Numbered from the stretch's first letter, positions 24,334-33,809 are shown. The stretch is 50,469 nt of DNA from Halalkalicoccus subterraneus (GCF_003697815.1 NZ_RDQG01000037.1:1-50469), one strand, 5' to 3'. Numbers and translations: made by a program. Notes: generated by a model from the letters alone, not told the origin.

Positions 24334-25293
24334 ATGCGAGCCGTTCGGTATCACGAGCACGGCGGGCCGGATGTACTGCAAGTGGACGAAATCGACCGAC
24401 CGACCCCCGAGGAAAATGAGGTTCTCGTGGAGGTTCGGGCCGCGAGCGTCAACGCGGTCGATGCGAGGTTTCGGTCGGGAAGCTACGGCGACGTGTCGCT
24501 CCCGGCGATTCCCGGCGGCGACGCGGCAGGGGTCGTCGCGGAGGTAGGCGATGGAGTCGAGGAATTCGCGGCTGGCGACCGGGTTTTCGCCGGCGGGATG
24601 GGACACGGTGAGGGTGGGACCTTCGCCGAATACGCCACGATTCCAGCAATGAAGGTGGCACATCTCCCCGAAAGCGTCTCGTTCGAGGTTGGTGGTGCAA
24701 TCCCGAACGTGGGCGTGACCGCGTGGATGGCGTTCGTGGAACACGCGGGTCTCAAACCCACCGAATACTGTCTCGTCCACGGCGGGAACGGCGGCGTCGG
24801 GCACGCCGCTGTCCAGTTGAGTGCGGCGATGGGTGCTGACGTGCTCGCAACCGCTGGCTCTGCGGAACTGCGCGAACAGGTCCGCGACCTCGGCGCAGTC
24901 GCGGCGTTCGACTACGACAGCGAGACGCTCGCAGATGAAATCCACGAGGCGACCGATGGCGAGGGCGTTGACGTGATTCTCGACCATCGCCTCGATGACT
25001 ACCTCGGTCTCGATTTGACTGTTGCTGCCCAGAATGGACGCATCATCACCATCACGGGCGGCATTCCGGCGGTTGAGGACGCGCCGCTGCAAGCAAAGGA
25101 ACCCACCATCAAAGGGATGGCCATCGCCAACACGCCTGATCGCCAGCCCGTTCTCCGTCGCATCGCGCGCCTCGTGGAACGCGGCGACCTGAACCCTGAA
25201 ATCGCCGAGACCTACGATTTCGAGGGGGCCGGCGAGGCCCACCGCGCCGTCACCGAGGGCGGCTACGTCGGCAAACTCGTCGTCCGTCCGTAA
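24334..25293 (+). CDS. zinc-less MDR-family quinone oxidoreductase
   Basis: The 319-residue protein has the quinone-reductase MDR layout. The catalytic fold opens MRAVRYHEHGGPDVLQVDE, has ASVNAVDARFRSG and PGGDAAGVVAEVGDGV, and lacks structural-zinc cysteines. The Rossmann motif is VHGGNGGVGHAAVQL. Members reduce quinones or enones with NADPH. DHRL in place of the usual glycine-rich segment after VDVILD is a small oddity. A TATA-like TTTTTATCC lies about 30 bp before the start. It belongs to the redox/stress block. Confidence 0.85.
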   Translation: MRAVRYHEHGGPDVLQVDEIDRPTPEENEVLVEVRAASVNAVDARFRSGSYGDVSLPAIPGGDAAGVVAEVGDGVEEFAAGDRVFAGGMGHGEGGTFAEYATIPAMKVAHLPESVSFEVGGAIPNVGVTAWMAFVEHAGLKPTEYCLVHGGNGGVGHAAVQLSAAMGADVLATAGSAELREQVRDLGAVAAFDYDSETLADEIHEATDGEGVDVILDHRLDDYLGLDLTVAAQNGRIITITGGIPAVEDAPLQAKEPTIKGMAIANTPDRQPVLRRIARLVERGDLNPEIAETYDFEGAGEAHRAVTEGGYVGKLVVRP

Positions 25294-25546
25294 TTCAGGG
25301 ATTTCGTGGTTGGTGAACGATGTCTCCCGTTGTTCGACCGGACTGCTTTCCGTTTCCGAACTGAGAACACGATCTGAAGTTCGATGGTGTGTACGAACGA
25401 AGCACCCCCTTGCAAGTTCAGGCCCTCTCTTTAGGTGACACCTGTGTGTTCTTCGATAACGAGGGCCATACAATGGAGGACATACGCACGAAACGAAGAC
25501 GGCAGGGAGTGGAGACTCCGAGGAACGAGAGAAACGGGGGAAGCCA

Positions 25547-26686
25547 ATGAGAGCACTGGCGTGGCACGGCGAAGAGGACGTTCGCGTCGATGACGTTCCC
25601 GAACCCGAGATCGAGAACCCGACCGACGCGATAATCGATGTTACAGCGACCGCCATCTGTGGCTCGGACCTCCACCTGTATGATGGGTATATGCCGTCGA
25701 TGCAAGAGGGCGACGTGCTGGGTCACGAGCCGATGGGTGAAGTAATCGAAGTCGGCAGCGATGTCGAAACCATAGAAGAAGGCGACCGCGTGGTCGTCCC
25801 CTTTACGATTAGCTGTGGCTCGTGTTGGTTCTGCGAGAACGACCTCTACTCACTCTGTGACGAGTCGAATCCAAACGCGGAGATGGCCCGCGAGAATATG
25901 GGCCACTCACCGGCCGGGTTGTTCGGGTACTCGCATATGCTGGGCGGTTTTGCAGGCGGACAGGCCGAGCAGTTGCGCGTGCCGTATGCGGATGTCGGTC
26001 CGGTCAAAATCGATTCGGACCTGCCCGACGAGCAGGTACTCTTCCTTTCGGATATTTTCCCGACGGGGTACATGGGTGCCGAAAACGCCGATATCGACGA
26101 GGGTGATACCGTTGCGGTCTGGGGCTGTGGACCAGTCGGACAGTTCGCCATCCAGAGTGCTCACATGCTCGGCGCTGACAGGGTAGTGGCCATCGACCGC
26201 GTGCCCGAACGGCTGGAGATGGCACGCGAACACGGCGAGGCCGAAACCATCGACTACGAGGACGAAGACGTCTACGACCGTCTGATGGACATGACCGGAA
26301 ATCGGGGGCCGGACGGGTGCATCGACGCGGTCGGGTCGGAGGCCCACGGTCTCGACGGGGATTATAGTGGGATGGACCGACCATACGTGCTCCAGCAGGC
26401 GGTCAAGTCCTGTCGCAAGGGTGGTACGCTCTCGATGCCGGGCGTCTATATCGACATGATGGACGACTTCCCGATCGGCCCGCTAATGAACAAAGCTATA
26501 ACGGTGAAAACGGGCCAAACCCACGTCCAACGCTACCTCGACCCGCTGTTGGAGCGCATCGAGGCCGGCGATATCGACCCGTCGTTCGTCATCACTCACG
26601 AGGAGCCACTGGAGAACGGTCCCGACCTCTACGAGACCTTCCGTGACAAGGAGGACGACTGCATCAAGGTGGTGTTGACACCATAA
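25547..26686 (+). CDS. zinc-dependent alcohol (formaldehyde-type) dehydrogenase
   Basis: The 379-residue protein has the catalytic zinc Cys in [23 protein letters not shown], and the structural-zinc loop [15 protein letters not shown]. The NAD-binding motif is [13 protein letters not shown]. The long insert around [22 protein letters not shown] is typical of glutathione-independent formaldehyde-dehydrogenase-like MDRs. It would oxidise short alcohols or aldehydes with NAD(P). Its 3' end is duplicated as a fragment at 22297-22546. Confidence 0.87.
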   Translation: MRALAWHGEEDVRVDDVPEPEIENPTDAIIDVTATAICGSDLHLYDGYMPSMQEGDVLGHEPMGEVIEVGSDVETIEEGDRVVVPFTISCGSCWFCENDLYSLCDESNPNAEMARENMGHSPAGLFGYSHMLGGFAGGQAEQLRVPYADVGPVKIDSDLPDEQVLFLSDIFPTGYMGAENADIDEGDTVAVWGCGPVGQFAIQSAHMLGADRVVAIDRVPERLEMAREHGEAETIDYEDEDVYDRLMDMTGNRGPDGCIDAVGSEAHGLDGDYSGMDRPYVLQQAVKSCRKGGTLSMPGVYIDMMDDFPIGPLMNKAITVKTGQTHVQRYLDPLLERIEAGDIDPSFVITHEEPLENGPDLYETFRDKEDDCIKVVLTP

Positions 26687-26803
26687 GGGCGTCCGGTACA
26701 CACCCGGTGGTCGATGCCACGGGAGCGAACGCGCCCATCGACGCCGAATGTGGCGATGGACGAGACGGATACCGTCATATCGATAGACCACCACTGTCAC
26801 ACG

Positions 26804-27559
26804 ATGGTCGCACTCTACCCCATCCTATCGCTCCTCATCGTGTTCGCGCTCTCGGCGCTGATCGTCCGGATCGGGTCGATCGCGTTCAGGATGACCGGGA
26901 TGTCGTCGGACGTCGCCTCGTTTCAAGCCGCGTCGGCGTACTCGGGCGCGGGATTCACGACCGACGAGGCGGAAGTCATCACGGAATCACTCGGACGCCG
27001 GAAGATCGCTCAACGGCTCATCCGCCTCGGAAGCGTCGGCATCATCAGCGGTATCGCCTCGCTCACGCTCTCGTTTACCGGTAGCGGGAACAACAACATC
27101 GGGACGATTGCACTCATCGTCGGTGGCGCTGTCGTGGTCTACCTGTTCGCGCGCAGTCGATGGGTCGAACGAGTCACCACACCCCTCATCGAGCGGACGC
27201 TCGCCCGCACGACAGACCTGCGTCTGCGTGATTATACGCAGGTGCTCGGGCTACGGAACGGTTATCGCGTCGCCGAGATCGACGTCGATGCGGAGGACTG
27301 GCTCACCGCGGGGTCGATAGCCGAGTTGGACCTCCCCGCCGAAGGCGTGCTCCCGCTGGCCGTCGAGCGCGCCGACGGCACGTATATCGGCGTGCCGGGG
27401 CCCGATGTGGAAAAACAGCCTGACGACACACTCGTATTGTTCGGACAGGAAGACCGATTACAGGAACTCTCGGGCCGTCACGAGACCGACACTCAAGCGC
27501 GCGAGGACGCGGTCGAAGACCACCAAGACCGCCTCGAAGCGCGTGATCAATCTGCATGA
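26804..27559 (+). CDS. membrane protein with a TrkA-C domain
   Basis: The ATG at 26804 (MVALYPILSLLIVFAL) places the first transmembrane helix at the N-terminus and gives 251 residues; an upstream ATG at 26714 would add an unusual leader. Further hydrophobic segments lie near 60-78 and 86-105 (IGTIALIVGGAVVVYLFA). A soluble TrkA-C-like domain (about 135-215; YRVAEIDVDAEDWLTAGSIAELDLP) follows and ends in an acidic coiled tail. TrkA-C domains bind nucleotide-type ligands and gate ion transporters. The function may be ion flux sensing. Confidence 0.7.
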   Translation: MVALYPILSLLIVFALSALIVRIGSIAFRMTGMSSDVASFQAASAYSGAGFTTDEAEVITESLGRRKIAQRLIRLGSVGIISGIASLTLSFTGSGNNNIGTIALIVGGAVVVYLFARSRWVERVTTPLIERTLARTTDLRLRDYTQVLGLRNGYRVAEIDVDAEDWLTAGSIAELDLPAEGVLPLAVERADGTYIGVPGPDVEKQPDDTLVLFGQEDRLQELSGRHETDTQAREDAVEDHQDRLEARDQSA

Positions 27560-27787
27560 CCGAGGTTCCAGAATCGTCTTGTCCAACGCAAACGAGACTC
27601 GTCCCTACCGCTTCCGTCCGTCCGCCACAGGTTGGGGGGAACTGTATGACTAAGAGGAGTAATCCCCGAACGATGAACAGGTGCGGGCGTGACCTACTAC
27701 CGGACTGTGAAGACGCCTCCTCAAGCGAGACCTACCGCGAACAGGGGGACTCGGGACTCGATTTTTCACGATCACGAAAACAGTCTA

Positions 27788-28731
27788 CGCTCATCCCGGT
27801 AGACCGTAACATCAATTCTGCTGGCGATCACATGGCGGTCAACGATGGACGAGGAGTCAGCTCAGGTCTTCCTTCCACCGCGTGAGCGATGCTTCGAGCG
27901 TCTCCGTCTCGCCCGATTCGGCGAGACGGTGACGTGTGTCCACTGCGAGAAAGATGCTGTCGTCAAGCGGGGTACGACCGGCAAAGACGCCCAGCAATAC
28001 TGGTGTAAGGCGTGCGAGACCTACTTCAACGACCTCACGAACACGATCTTCGGCCAGCATCGCTTCGGCCTCGAAGAGATGTTCTACACCGTCAAGGAGA
28101 TGCGATCTGAGCCGACTGCTCAGATCGCTCGGGACCTCGATCGAGACTACGAAGCTGTCCTCAACTTCGTCCACAAAGTCCAGGACGTGAGCGGTGAGAT
28201 CGACGAGTTCGACCTCTACGGCGTATGCGAAGCCGACGAGGTCTACGTCACAGCTGGTGAGAAAGGGCTCGAAGACGAGGACGGGAGTCCGCGCTCGCGC
28301 GGACTCTCAAAAAAGGACGCGGGACCTTCGCAGCAGACAAACCGCCAGTCTTGACACTCGTCCGTCGTTCCGACGGACGAGTTCGGTTTCTCGTCTGTAA
28401 GGATCTGCAAAACGCCGATGAAGATATCGCCGAGTACGGCGACGGAAGCGTGATCCTTTGCACCGACGGCTACACGATCTACGACGACATCGAGGACAAG
28501 GAGGGAGTGGACGGCCATCTGGCCGTCACTCACTCCGACACCTACGTCATTGGTGATGCTCACACGAACACTTGCGAGAACCGCCATAGCTTCCTTCGCC
28601 AGTGGCTGGCGAAGTTTAGAGGGGTCTCGAAGCACCATCTCCAGAAATACCTCGGCTTCCTCGGACTGAAACTCAACTCACCGAACGACTGGTTCGAGAA
28701 ACTGCTGTGTTACGATGTATCGGGATGAGCG
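27788..28731 (+). mobile_element. IS1595-family insertion sequence with 8-bp target duplication
   Basis: The element is 944 bp. Its ends are imperfect inverted repeats: CGCTCATCCCGGTAGACCGT at the left, and CGCTCATCCCGATACATCGT on the opposite strand at the right. The direct repeat ACAGTCTA flanks both sides exactly (27780-27787 and 28732-28739), the 8-bp duplication length usual for IS1595. Perfect flanking repeats suggest a recent insertion. The only gene is the transposase, which needs a -1 frame change. Confidence 0.85.
27845..28728 (+). CDS. IS1595-type transposase in two frames joined by a -1 shift
   Basis: Frame one (27845-28354) gives the zinc ribbon (CVHCEKDA ... YWCKACETYF) and the start of the ISXO2-like catalytic domain (CEADEVYV). 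The second frame, from about 28315 to 28728, gives GRGTFAADKPPVLTLVRRSD, then CTDGYTIYDDI and HTNTCENRHSFLRQW. The two join perfectly by a -1 shift at the heptamer A AAA AAG (28309-28315), which is in the zero frame. Either the gene uses programmed slippage or one A was lost from a run of seven. Without a shift the protein ends as 169 residues lacking the later catalytic residues. Confidence 0.75.
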
Positions 28732-28882
28732 ACAGTCTATCTCAACTACTGATGCTCTTACTCAATCTGGAGTCGTTCCTAACTATCCTCCAACAGTAGT
28801 CATCATAACGATTCACGAAGCATTTTATCCCCTGAACGATATTGTTGTCACCCACGAGACAGGATGGTCATGTAATCGTCAC

Positions 28883-29335
28883 TTAATCGTAGCCTTTCCG
28901 GAAACTGCGAAACTCGCTCCGATGGGATTCCTCGTCGCTGAGGATATCAATGGCGAGGTCTTCGGTGACCGGGTCGTCCGCCTCTCTGGCAGCTTCCATG
29001 AGCGACCGATACGTATCGATTGCGTCTTCTTCGTACTCGATCACCCCGTCGATGACCGAGAGCACGTCAGCCGTGTCTTCCGGTGGTTGGAGTGCCTCTT
29101 GTTCCGGCTCAAATTCGAATGAAGCCGGGGGCTGGGCATCGAGTTCCTTCAGTCGGTTCCCGATTCGCTCAGCGTGAATGAGTTCTTCCTGCTTCGCGTC
29201 GGCTCGGAGGCTCTCTTTGACCTCTTCTGCGCTGACCCCGTCGAGGATGGTCGCGTTCGTCAGGTAATTCATCACTGTCTCGATCTCGTCGTTGTAGGCG
29301 CTTCGGAGCAGCCCTATCACCTGTTCGTTTGTCAT
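28883..29335 (-). CDS. ferritin-like di-iron domain protein
   Basis: The 150-residue four-helix protein has the ligand pattern of ferritin-like di-iron proteins. An early Glu lies in YNDEIETVMNYL, ExxH in KQEELIHAERIG, Glu in EYEEDAIDTYRSL, and a second ExxH in SDEESHRSEFRS. Such proteins store or oxidise iron, or protect against peroxide. It is monocistronic, with a TATA box 24-33 bp before the ATG (leaderless) and a palindrome just upstream, consistent with metal or stress control. Confidence 0.78.
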   Translation of the reverse strand: MTNEQVIGLLRSAYNDEIETVMNYLTNATILDGVSAEEVKESLRADAKQEELIHAERIGNRLKELDAQPPASFEFEPEQEALQPPEDTADVLSVIDGVIEYEEDAIDTYRSLMEAAREADDPVTEDLAIDILSDEESHRSEFRSFRKGYD

Positions 29336-29358
29336 ACGCTGTCGCTACTCAATGCAGA

Positions 29359-29387
29359 ATCTTATAGATATGGGGTCCGTGCCCCAT
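29359..29387 (-). promoter_or_regulatory. promoter and palindrome of the ferritin-like gene
   Basis: On the minus strand a TATA box (ATCTATAAGA, about 29359-29368) is at leaderless distance from the ATG at 29335. Directly upstream, ATGGGG (29370-29375) and CCCCAT (29382-29387) form an inverted repeat with a 6-bp spacer. The palindrome covers the BRE position and is a likely operator. Confidence 0.45.
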
Positions 29388-29619
29388 CTAAGTCGAGTGT
29401 TGATCTGCGGGTGAGCCAATCGTCTTTGAGAAGTGGAAAATCGCAGTAATTCGAGCAGCGAGTAGAATTCACTCACAGTGGTCCGTGATCAGTGAGACTC
29501 GTCAGGGACCGTTGGCTTCGGTGACCGCCTCGTCTGGGATTCGACCGTGCTTGCCATCAGTCCGGGTGTGACGGGCGCACGCCGGCTTTAAATAGTCGAA
29601 ACGGGACAGGATACACCAT

Positions 29620-29927
29620 TCACTCCTTGTGCGCTTCTCGTTCGAGTTCGGCCAGCGTTTTCATCCCGCGCTCCCGTGCGGCACGTATCTGCTCTCGGCG
29701 GCGGCGACGCACCTTGGCCATCTCGCGGGGTTCTCGTGGTAGTACGTCAGCGCGCGATACACGTCCGCGATGTCGAGGTCATAGCGGTCGGCGACGGTCT
29801 TCGCCGACAGGTCGCCCTTCTCGACCCAGCCTGCGACCTGTCGGACGCTGATGCGACGGCCCTCGATGCGCGGTTCGCCGCCCATCACGTCCTCGCCTTT
29901 CACGATGCGGGCGGTCTGCTGTGCCAT
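29620..29927 (-). pseudogene. DUF433 protein with a one-base frameshift
   Basis: The first 68 codons encode a normal DUF433 domain (EPRIEGRRISVRQVAGWVEKG, ADRYDLDIADVYRALTYYHEN). After NP the frame slips: the annotated frame ends in an Arg/Pro tail, while the adjacent frame restores a typical ending, REMAKVRRRREQIRAARERG then KTLAELEREAHKE, with TGA at 29620-29622. A single C lost from a C-run explains it. DUF433 proteins are antitoxin-like partners of PIN-like DUF5615 proteins; no such partner follows here, so the unit is broken and orphaned. Confidence 0.7.
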
Positions 29928-30036
29928 CCCGTCGGTCGTTACGGTCCCGCCGGGATTAAAACTTCGCGCGGGGAAAGGATCGTCCGAATCGACCGGGGAA
30001 CTCGACAGCGGGAGGTTCGAGTTCCGGTCCCTCGAA

Positions 30037-30342
30037 TCAGGGAAGCTTCGCTTCCAGAACCTCGACTTCCTCTATCTGGGGCGGTTCCGCGAGGAGTTCG
30101 TCCGCGTTTTCCTCCAGCGCACCGGCGATCTCGCCCGAGAGGTGGGCTTCCCGGCCGGATTCGTCCGGGAAAGTATCGAAGATACCGAACGTCGATTCGC
30201 CCATCCGGAGCGCGAACCACGTGGTGGTGTCGGGTTCGTCCTCGGCCAGCGGGAGCGCCGAGCGAAGGAACTCCTCGACATCCGACTCTTTTCCGGACTG
30301 TGCCTCCATTCGAATGAGCAGCGCCACGTTCGCATCGGTCAT
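30037..30342 (-). CDS. ABM-type (quinol monooxygenase-like) small protein
   Basis: The 101-residue protein has the ferredoxin-like antibiotic-biosynthesis-monooxygenase fold: NVALLIRMEAQSGKESDVEE, TTTWFALRMGESTFGIFDTF with the Trp-Phe signature, and REAHLSGEIAGAL. ABM proteins act on quinols or reactive aldehydes, or are stress proteins. It is a single gene near other redox genes. Exact substrate unknown. Confidence 0.78.
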   Translation of the reverse strand: MTDANVALLIRMEAQSGKESDVEEFLRSALPLAEDEPDTTTWFALRMGESTFGIFDTFPDESGREAHLSGEIAGALEENADELLAEPPQIEEVEVLEAKLP

Positions 30343-30850
30343 GGTGTCGATTTACCTGTGGCGTTCTGAGTTGATAAAGCCACGGGGAGCGGGACCTCTG
30401 TGAGGGGTACTGAACCGAGGTGTGTAGACGGCGCAAGCTCAGCCTGCTGTGAGCAAATGGAAGCAGAATGGAGAGATACGTCGTTTCAGGTCCAACGAGC
30501 GAAGAAACCACGGTTTTGGCGACAGCCGTCGGCAGCTAGCGACGGCTGTCACTGGTGTCATCCAAAGGATATAGTCGGGATGATGATATTTCAGAGGAAT
30601 TAGTCACCACTCAGTTAGCCCTAACCCGCATGCACGTGATAACGGAACGCTATACGTCCGAGCGCCGGAAGCCGTCCTCGCCCGCCGCACATAAACTTCA
30701 TACTGCCACGTATTGTCACCCATATTCGGGGAGAGACATTATGGTACCACCATTTCATCTCGGTCCGGAATCCCGGACTATTCACGTCCGACGAGCGGAC
30801 CCGACTCCGAATACAGTCGAACCGCGGCAGTTGCTGTCTGGAGTGCGTTC
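30343..30850. other. intergenic before the FNT gene
   Basis: About 500 bp with no convincing gene. It contains the strong hairpin at 30521-30550. A 99-residue plus-strand frame at 30555-30854 has non-haloarchaeal composition and overlaps the FNT start, so it was not accepted. Confidence 0.4.
30521..30550. repeat. strong 11-bp stem hairpin
   Basis: GACAGCCGTCG (30521-30531) and CGACGGCTGTC (30540-30550) are perfectly complementary with an 8-nt loop. No T-run follows, so it is not a classical terminator. It could be a structured RNA or an operator. It is isolated, about 300 bp before the FNT gene. Confidence 0.45.
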
Positions 30851-31828
30851 ATGAGCGACGAACCCGAGGACTCGCCACCAGTCGTCCGGGACCGGGCTGC
30901 GTCCGGCGTCCCGACAGCGGGCTGGGCACTCGGTGATCGCTTCTCGTGGGATGAAATCCATCAACGGCTGCTCGCGTTCGCCGACGAGGAGATCGACAAC
31001 ACGCTCTCGGAACTGTTATTCAGCGGCTTCACAGCCGGCTTCGCGATCGTCTTGACGTTCATCGGCTACACGGTCGGGACCGCGACGTTCCCGAACAATA
31101 GATTCCTCGCCGCGGTGCTGTATCCGATCGGGTTCATGTATATTATTCTCGGACGGTACGAACTGTACACCGAGACCACTCTCCCACCGGTCAAGCTAGT
31201 GCTAACCCGGTTGGCCAGTCTCCCCTTGCTGTTACGCATGTGGAGCGTCGTCCTGCTGGCGAATGTCATCGGTGCCGCGTTCGGCGCGTTCATCCTCGCA
31301 AACACGCACGTACTTACGCCGGCAGAGATGGAGGTCGGAGCCGAATTCCTCCAGCACGGCCTCGAACTGGGCTGGTGGGACCTGTTCTTCAAGGCCCTGT
31401 TCGCGGGGTGGCTTGTTGCTGGCGTGGTGTGGCTCCATACGGCTACGCGAGACACAATCTCGCGTGTCGTAATCACTTATCTCGTCTTCTTCACGATTCC
31501 CGTTCTTAACCTGTACCACGTCGTGAGTTCGGGCGCTGAAGCACTCTTCGTCGTGTTCCTCAAGACGCCGAGTCCGGGGGTACTCACCCTGATTTATGAG
31601 TTCTGGCTTCCGATCTTGCTTGGCAACACGACTGGTGGCGTCGTATTGGTCGCGCTCGCGAGCTACGCGCAAGCCGAGAAACGCCGGTATCCGGAGATTC
31701 GGGTTCTGTCGACCCGGGAGATGCTATTTAGTTTGAAAGGCGGTCGCCCGTTCGAAACGCCGAGGCCGGGCATCCAGTTACCGGAAAACGGTGGTGGACC
31801 CGAGGAGGAATCCGACACAACCAGGTGA
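30851..31828 (+). CDS. formate/nitrite transporter (FNT) family channel
   Basis: The ATG at 30851 (MSDEPEDSPPVVRDR) gives 325 residues. After an acidic cytoplasmic N-terminus come six hydrophobic segments starting LFSGFTAGFAIVLTFIGYTV, with the FNT-like sequence LLANVIGAAFGAFI. WDLFFKALFAGWLVAGVVW and LGNTTGGVVLVALASYAQ resemble the FNT pore regions. FNT channels pass small monovalent anions such as formate, nitrite or hydrosulfide. The charged C-terminal tail is longer than the minimum. The substrate cannot be deduced. Confidence 0.8.
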   Translation: MSDEPEDSPPVVRDRAASGVPTAGWALGDRFSWDEIHQRLLAFADEEIDNTLSELLFSGFTAGFAIVLTFIGYTVGTATFPNNRFLAAVLYPIGFMYIILGRYELYTETTLPPVKLVLTRLASLPLLLRMWSVVLLANVIGAAFGAFILANTHVLTPAEMEVGAEFLQHGLELGWWDLFFKALFAGWLVAGVVWLHTATRDTISRVVITYLVFFTIPVLNLYHVVSSGAEALFVVFLKTPSPGVLTLIYEFWLPILLGNTTGGVVLVALASYAQAEKRRYPEIRVLSTREMLFSLKGGRPFETPRPGIQLPENGGGPEEESDTTR

Positions 31829-31854
31829 CGTTGTAGTGTGTACAACCTGCAAAT

Positions 31855-31869
31855 CCCCATTAAGTGGGG
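31855..31869. promoter_or_regulatory. palindrome CCCCATTAAGTGGGG
   Basis: Near-perfect palindrome (arms CCCCA and TGGGG around a TTAAG core, extended by one base). Its centre is identical to the core of the ctaA-upstream element at 8931-8943. It sits 26 bp after the FNT stop in a 330-bp gap before the transposase. The rest of that gap is GC-rich and has no accepted gene. Confidence 0.4.
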
Positions 31870-32157
31870 TGGCGCTGAATATGCGCGCTGTATTCACCTA
31901 TGGAAACGCTGCTGGCTGACCAATCCACCGCTGACGACAAAATAATTACGCCCCCCGGTGCAGTCCCGCGGTCCCGGCCGACCGGCGGGGCGGCACGACT
32001 CTGTGGGGCGATCGCTGTCGGGCGATAGCAGTCGCTTCACGACGGCCTCGACCGGCCACTGTGGGCCGCCCGCTCGGCGGCCCGCAGCTCCCTCGTCGCC
32101 GCGGTTACACCGCGATCGTCGCTGTCGAGTTGCTCGCTCCGGTGACTCGGGACGCCA

Positions 32158-33390
32158 GTGCGTGAAGCAGAGATGCACCTATACGGGCTTTCCCGGATGC
32201 CGCGCGGAGTGGTCTGCGGAAGTTTTGAACACTTGAGTGAAGAGGAGGATCACCACCGCTTCATTCCAGCGCAGTCTAACGATTCTTATGAGGTTCGTCG
32301 GTGTCCTAGGAGGGGTTCAAATGTTTCGCTGATCACTCCGCCCGTGCGGGTGCAGCGCTATCTGTGTCCGATCTGCAGTGGAACTTTCTCACCGAGCCTC
32401 TTGTACGTCGAAGACGGCCACAAGTATCCGTCCGAGGTCAAGCGATTAGGACGCGTCGTGAATGCGTTCACCGACGCGTCTCTCGAAAACCTCCAGGACA
32501 TCTGTACCGTTCACTTTGGTGTCCGTCCGTCCGATCAGCAGCTGTGTAACTGGATCACGGAAAATACGAGGGAGATCGTCGAGAACGATCTCCCGCAGTA
32601 TTCGGGTGTGTACACCTACGATGAGCAGTATCTCCGCATTGACGGTGAGCGTGCCTATCGATTCGTTCTCTACGACGATCTGATGGATGCGCCGGTCGGC
32701 GAATGCGTCGCCGACCGGCTTACCAAGGACGCCGTTCGTGACTTTCTCACGGAACTCCTTGACGACAAGCCCGCCTACGTAATCACCACCGACGGCCGTG
32801 ACGAGTACGCCGAGATCGTCGAAGACGACATCGGCGCGTTCCACCATCGGTGTCACTTTCATTTCCTGCGAAATGGTGAGAAGAAGCTCCGGAACGCCGT
32901 GTTCCGGAGCATCCGCCATTCGGACGCGGAGAAACTTCACGCTGCAATCGTCTGGAGCGAATTCAAGAGTGTATTCGCTGCTCCCTCGTATACAGCGGCT
33001 CTGCGGCGGTTCGAGGCAGTGCTCGACAAGGTCGAGCATCTGCCGTCAGCGATACGGACATACGTCGAGGAGGTGATGGAGAACTTCGACAAGTTCCTGG
33101 TGCATCTCCGGGATGAGTGGGTCCCGAGCACAACCAACAACTGTGAACGCTACTTCGGGCACACGAAACCGACGCTTCATCCGCGTCGGTTTCGTTCGAT
33201 CGAGGGCGCTCGCTCCTTCCTGAAGACGCAGATGACCGTGCGGACGGTCAAACACGGGTTGGTTTCCAGAGAGACATCGCTCGCGCTGGCGCGCGAGCTC
33301 TTTCCCGCCCTTGATTTGGACGAGGTAACGGACCTGTTCACGGAGACGAAGCAGCGCTATCTCTGGAGCCGCGATCTCGAAGCTGGCTGA
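32158..33390 (+). CDS. ISH6-type transposase
   Basis: The 410-residue protein has a Cys-rich N-terminal region (CPICSGTFSPS) and then NAFTDASLENLQDICTVHFG, a stretch I associate with ISH6 transposases. A DDE-like core follows: D in YDEQYLRIDGER, D in YVITTDGRDEYAEIV, and E in TNNCERYFGHTKP. The start codon is a GTG at 32158, and the true start may differ. The protein looks complete. I could not define the terminal repeats; the 330 bp upstream may be part of the element. Confidence 0.72.
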   Translation: MREAEMHLYGLSRMPRGVVCGSFEHLSEEEDHHRFIPAQSNDSYEVRRCPRRGSNVSLITPPVRVQRYLCPICSGTFSPSLLYVEDGHKYPSEVKRLGRVVNAFTDASLENLQDICTVHFGVRPSDQQLCNWITENTREIVENDLPQYSGVYTYDEQYLRIDGERAYRFVLYDDLMDAPVGECVADRLTKDAVRDFLTELLDDKPAYVITTDGRDEYAEIVEDDIGAFHHRCHFHFLRNGEKKLRNAVFRSIRHSDAEKLHAAIVWSEFKSVFAAPSYTAALRRFEAVLDKVEHLPSAIRTYVEEVMENFDKFLVHLRDEWVPSTTNNCERYFGHTKPTLHPRRFRSIEGARSFLKTQMTVRTVKHGLVSRETSLALARELFPALDLDEVTDLFTETKQRYLWSRDLEAG

Positions 33391-33809
33391 ACACGATTCG
33401 GCCGCGCTGGCCGCTCCATTCGGAGCGGCAGCGCTCGCATACATTGAATATCACAGGCTAATCTGATTGGATATAAGTACATCTAAGTAATTTATGCTAA
33501 CTAAGTAGGTAATTACGTCTCAGCCACGCCGACAATATCTCAGATAATTGTTTGAAAGAATCCGGTTTCGGCGTCAATCAACACCAGGCTTGGGAGGGTC
33601 GGGTCCGTGAGTTCCTTTCGATTGAGGTCTGGAGCGCGAGACGCTTCAGCGAAACGGCCGAAATCGGCGAGTATAACGTATCTATAAGCCGATTTCGTCG
33701 TGCTTCAGACGAGGGTTTAAATAGCTTCGGTTCCTACATACTGATGTAGCAGCTCGTTGTATCGCCGTCGCAACCGACCCATTGAGTATCCGCTCACTCA
33801 TACGTTATC
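33391..33809. other. intergenic between transposase and tfb-spt4
   Basis: About 420 bp, partly AT-rich. It must hold the 3' end of the IS and the tfb promoter; a TATA-like TTTAAATAG lies about 33715-33723. No gene accepted. Confidence 0.4.

Noticed and set aside
24094-25656. 520-residue minus-strand ORF
   Set aside because: Antisense to the quinone oxidoreductase. High GC at third positions makes long shadow frames common here; no domain seen.
27556-27885. 109-residue plus-strand ORF before and into the IS1595 element
   Set aside because: It runs through the IS end without regard to the border. The pre-insertion frame would be open, but no domain or acidic bias supports a gene.
30555-30854. 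99-residue plus-strand ORF before the FNT gene
   Set aside because: Non-acidic composition, no motif, and it overlaps the FNT start codon.
31894-32236. Arg/Pro-rich ORFs on both strands before the ISH6-type transposase
   Set aside because: Both frames reflect a GC-rich stretch and have no acidic haloarchaeal character.
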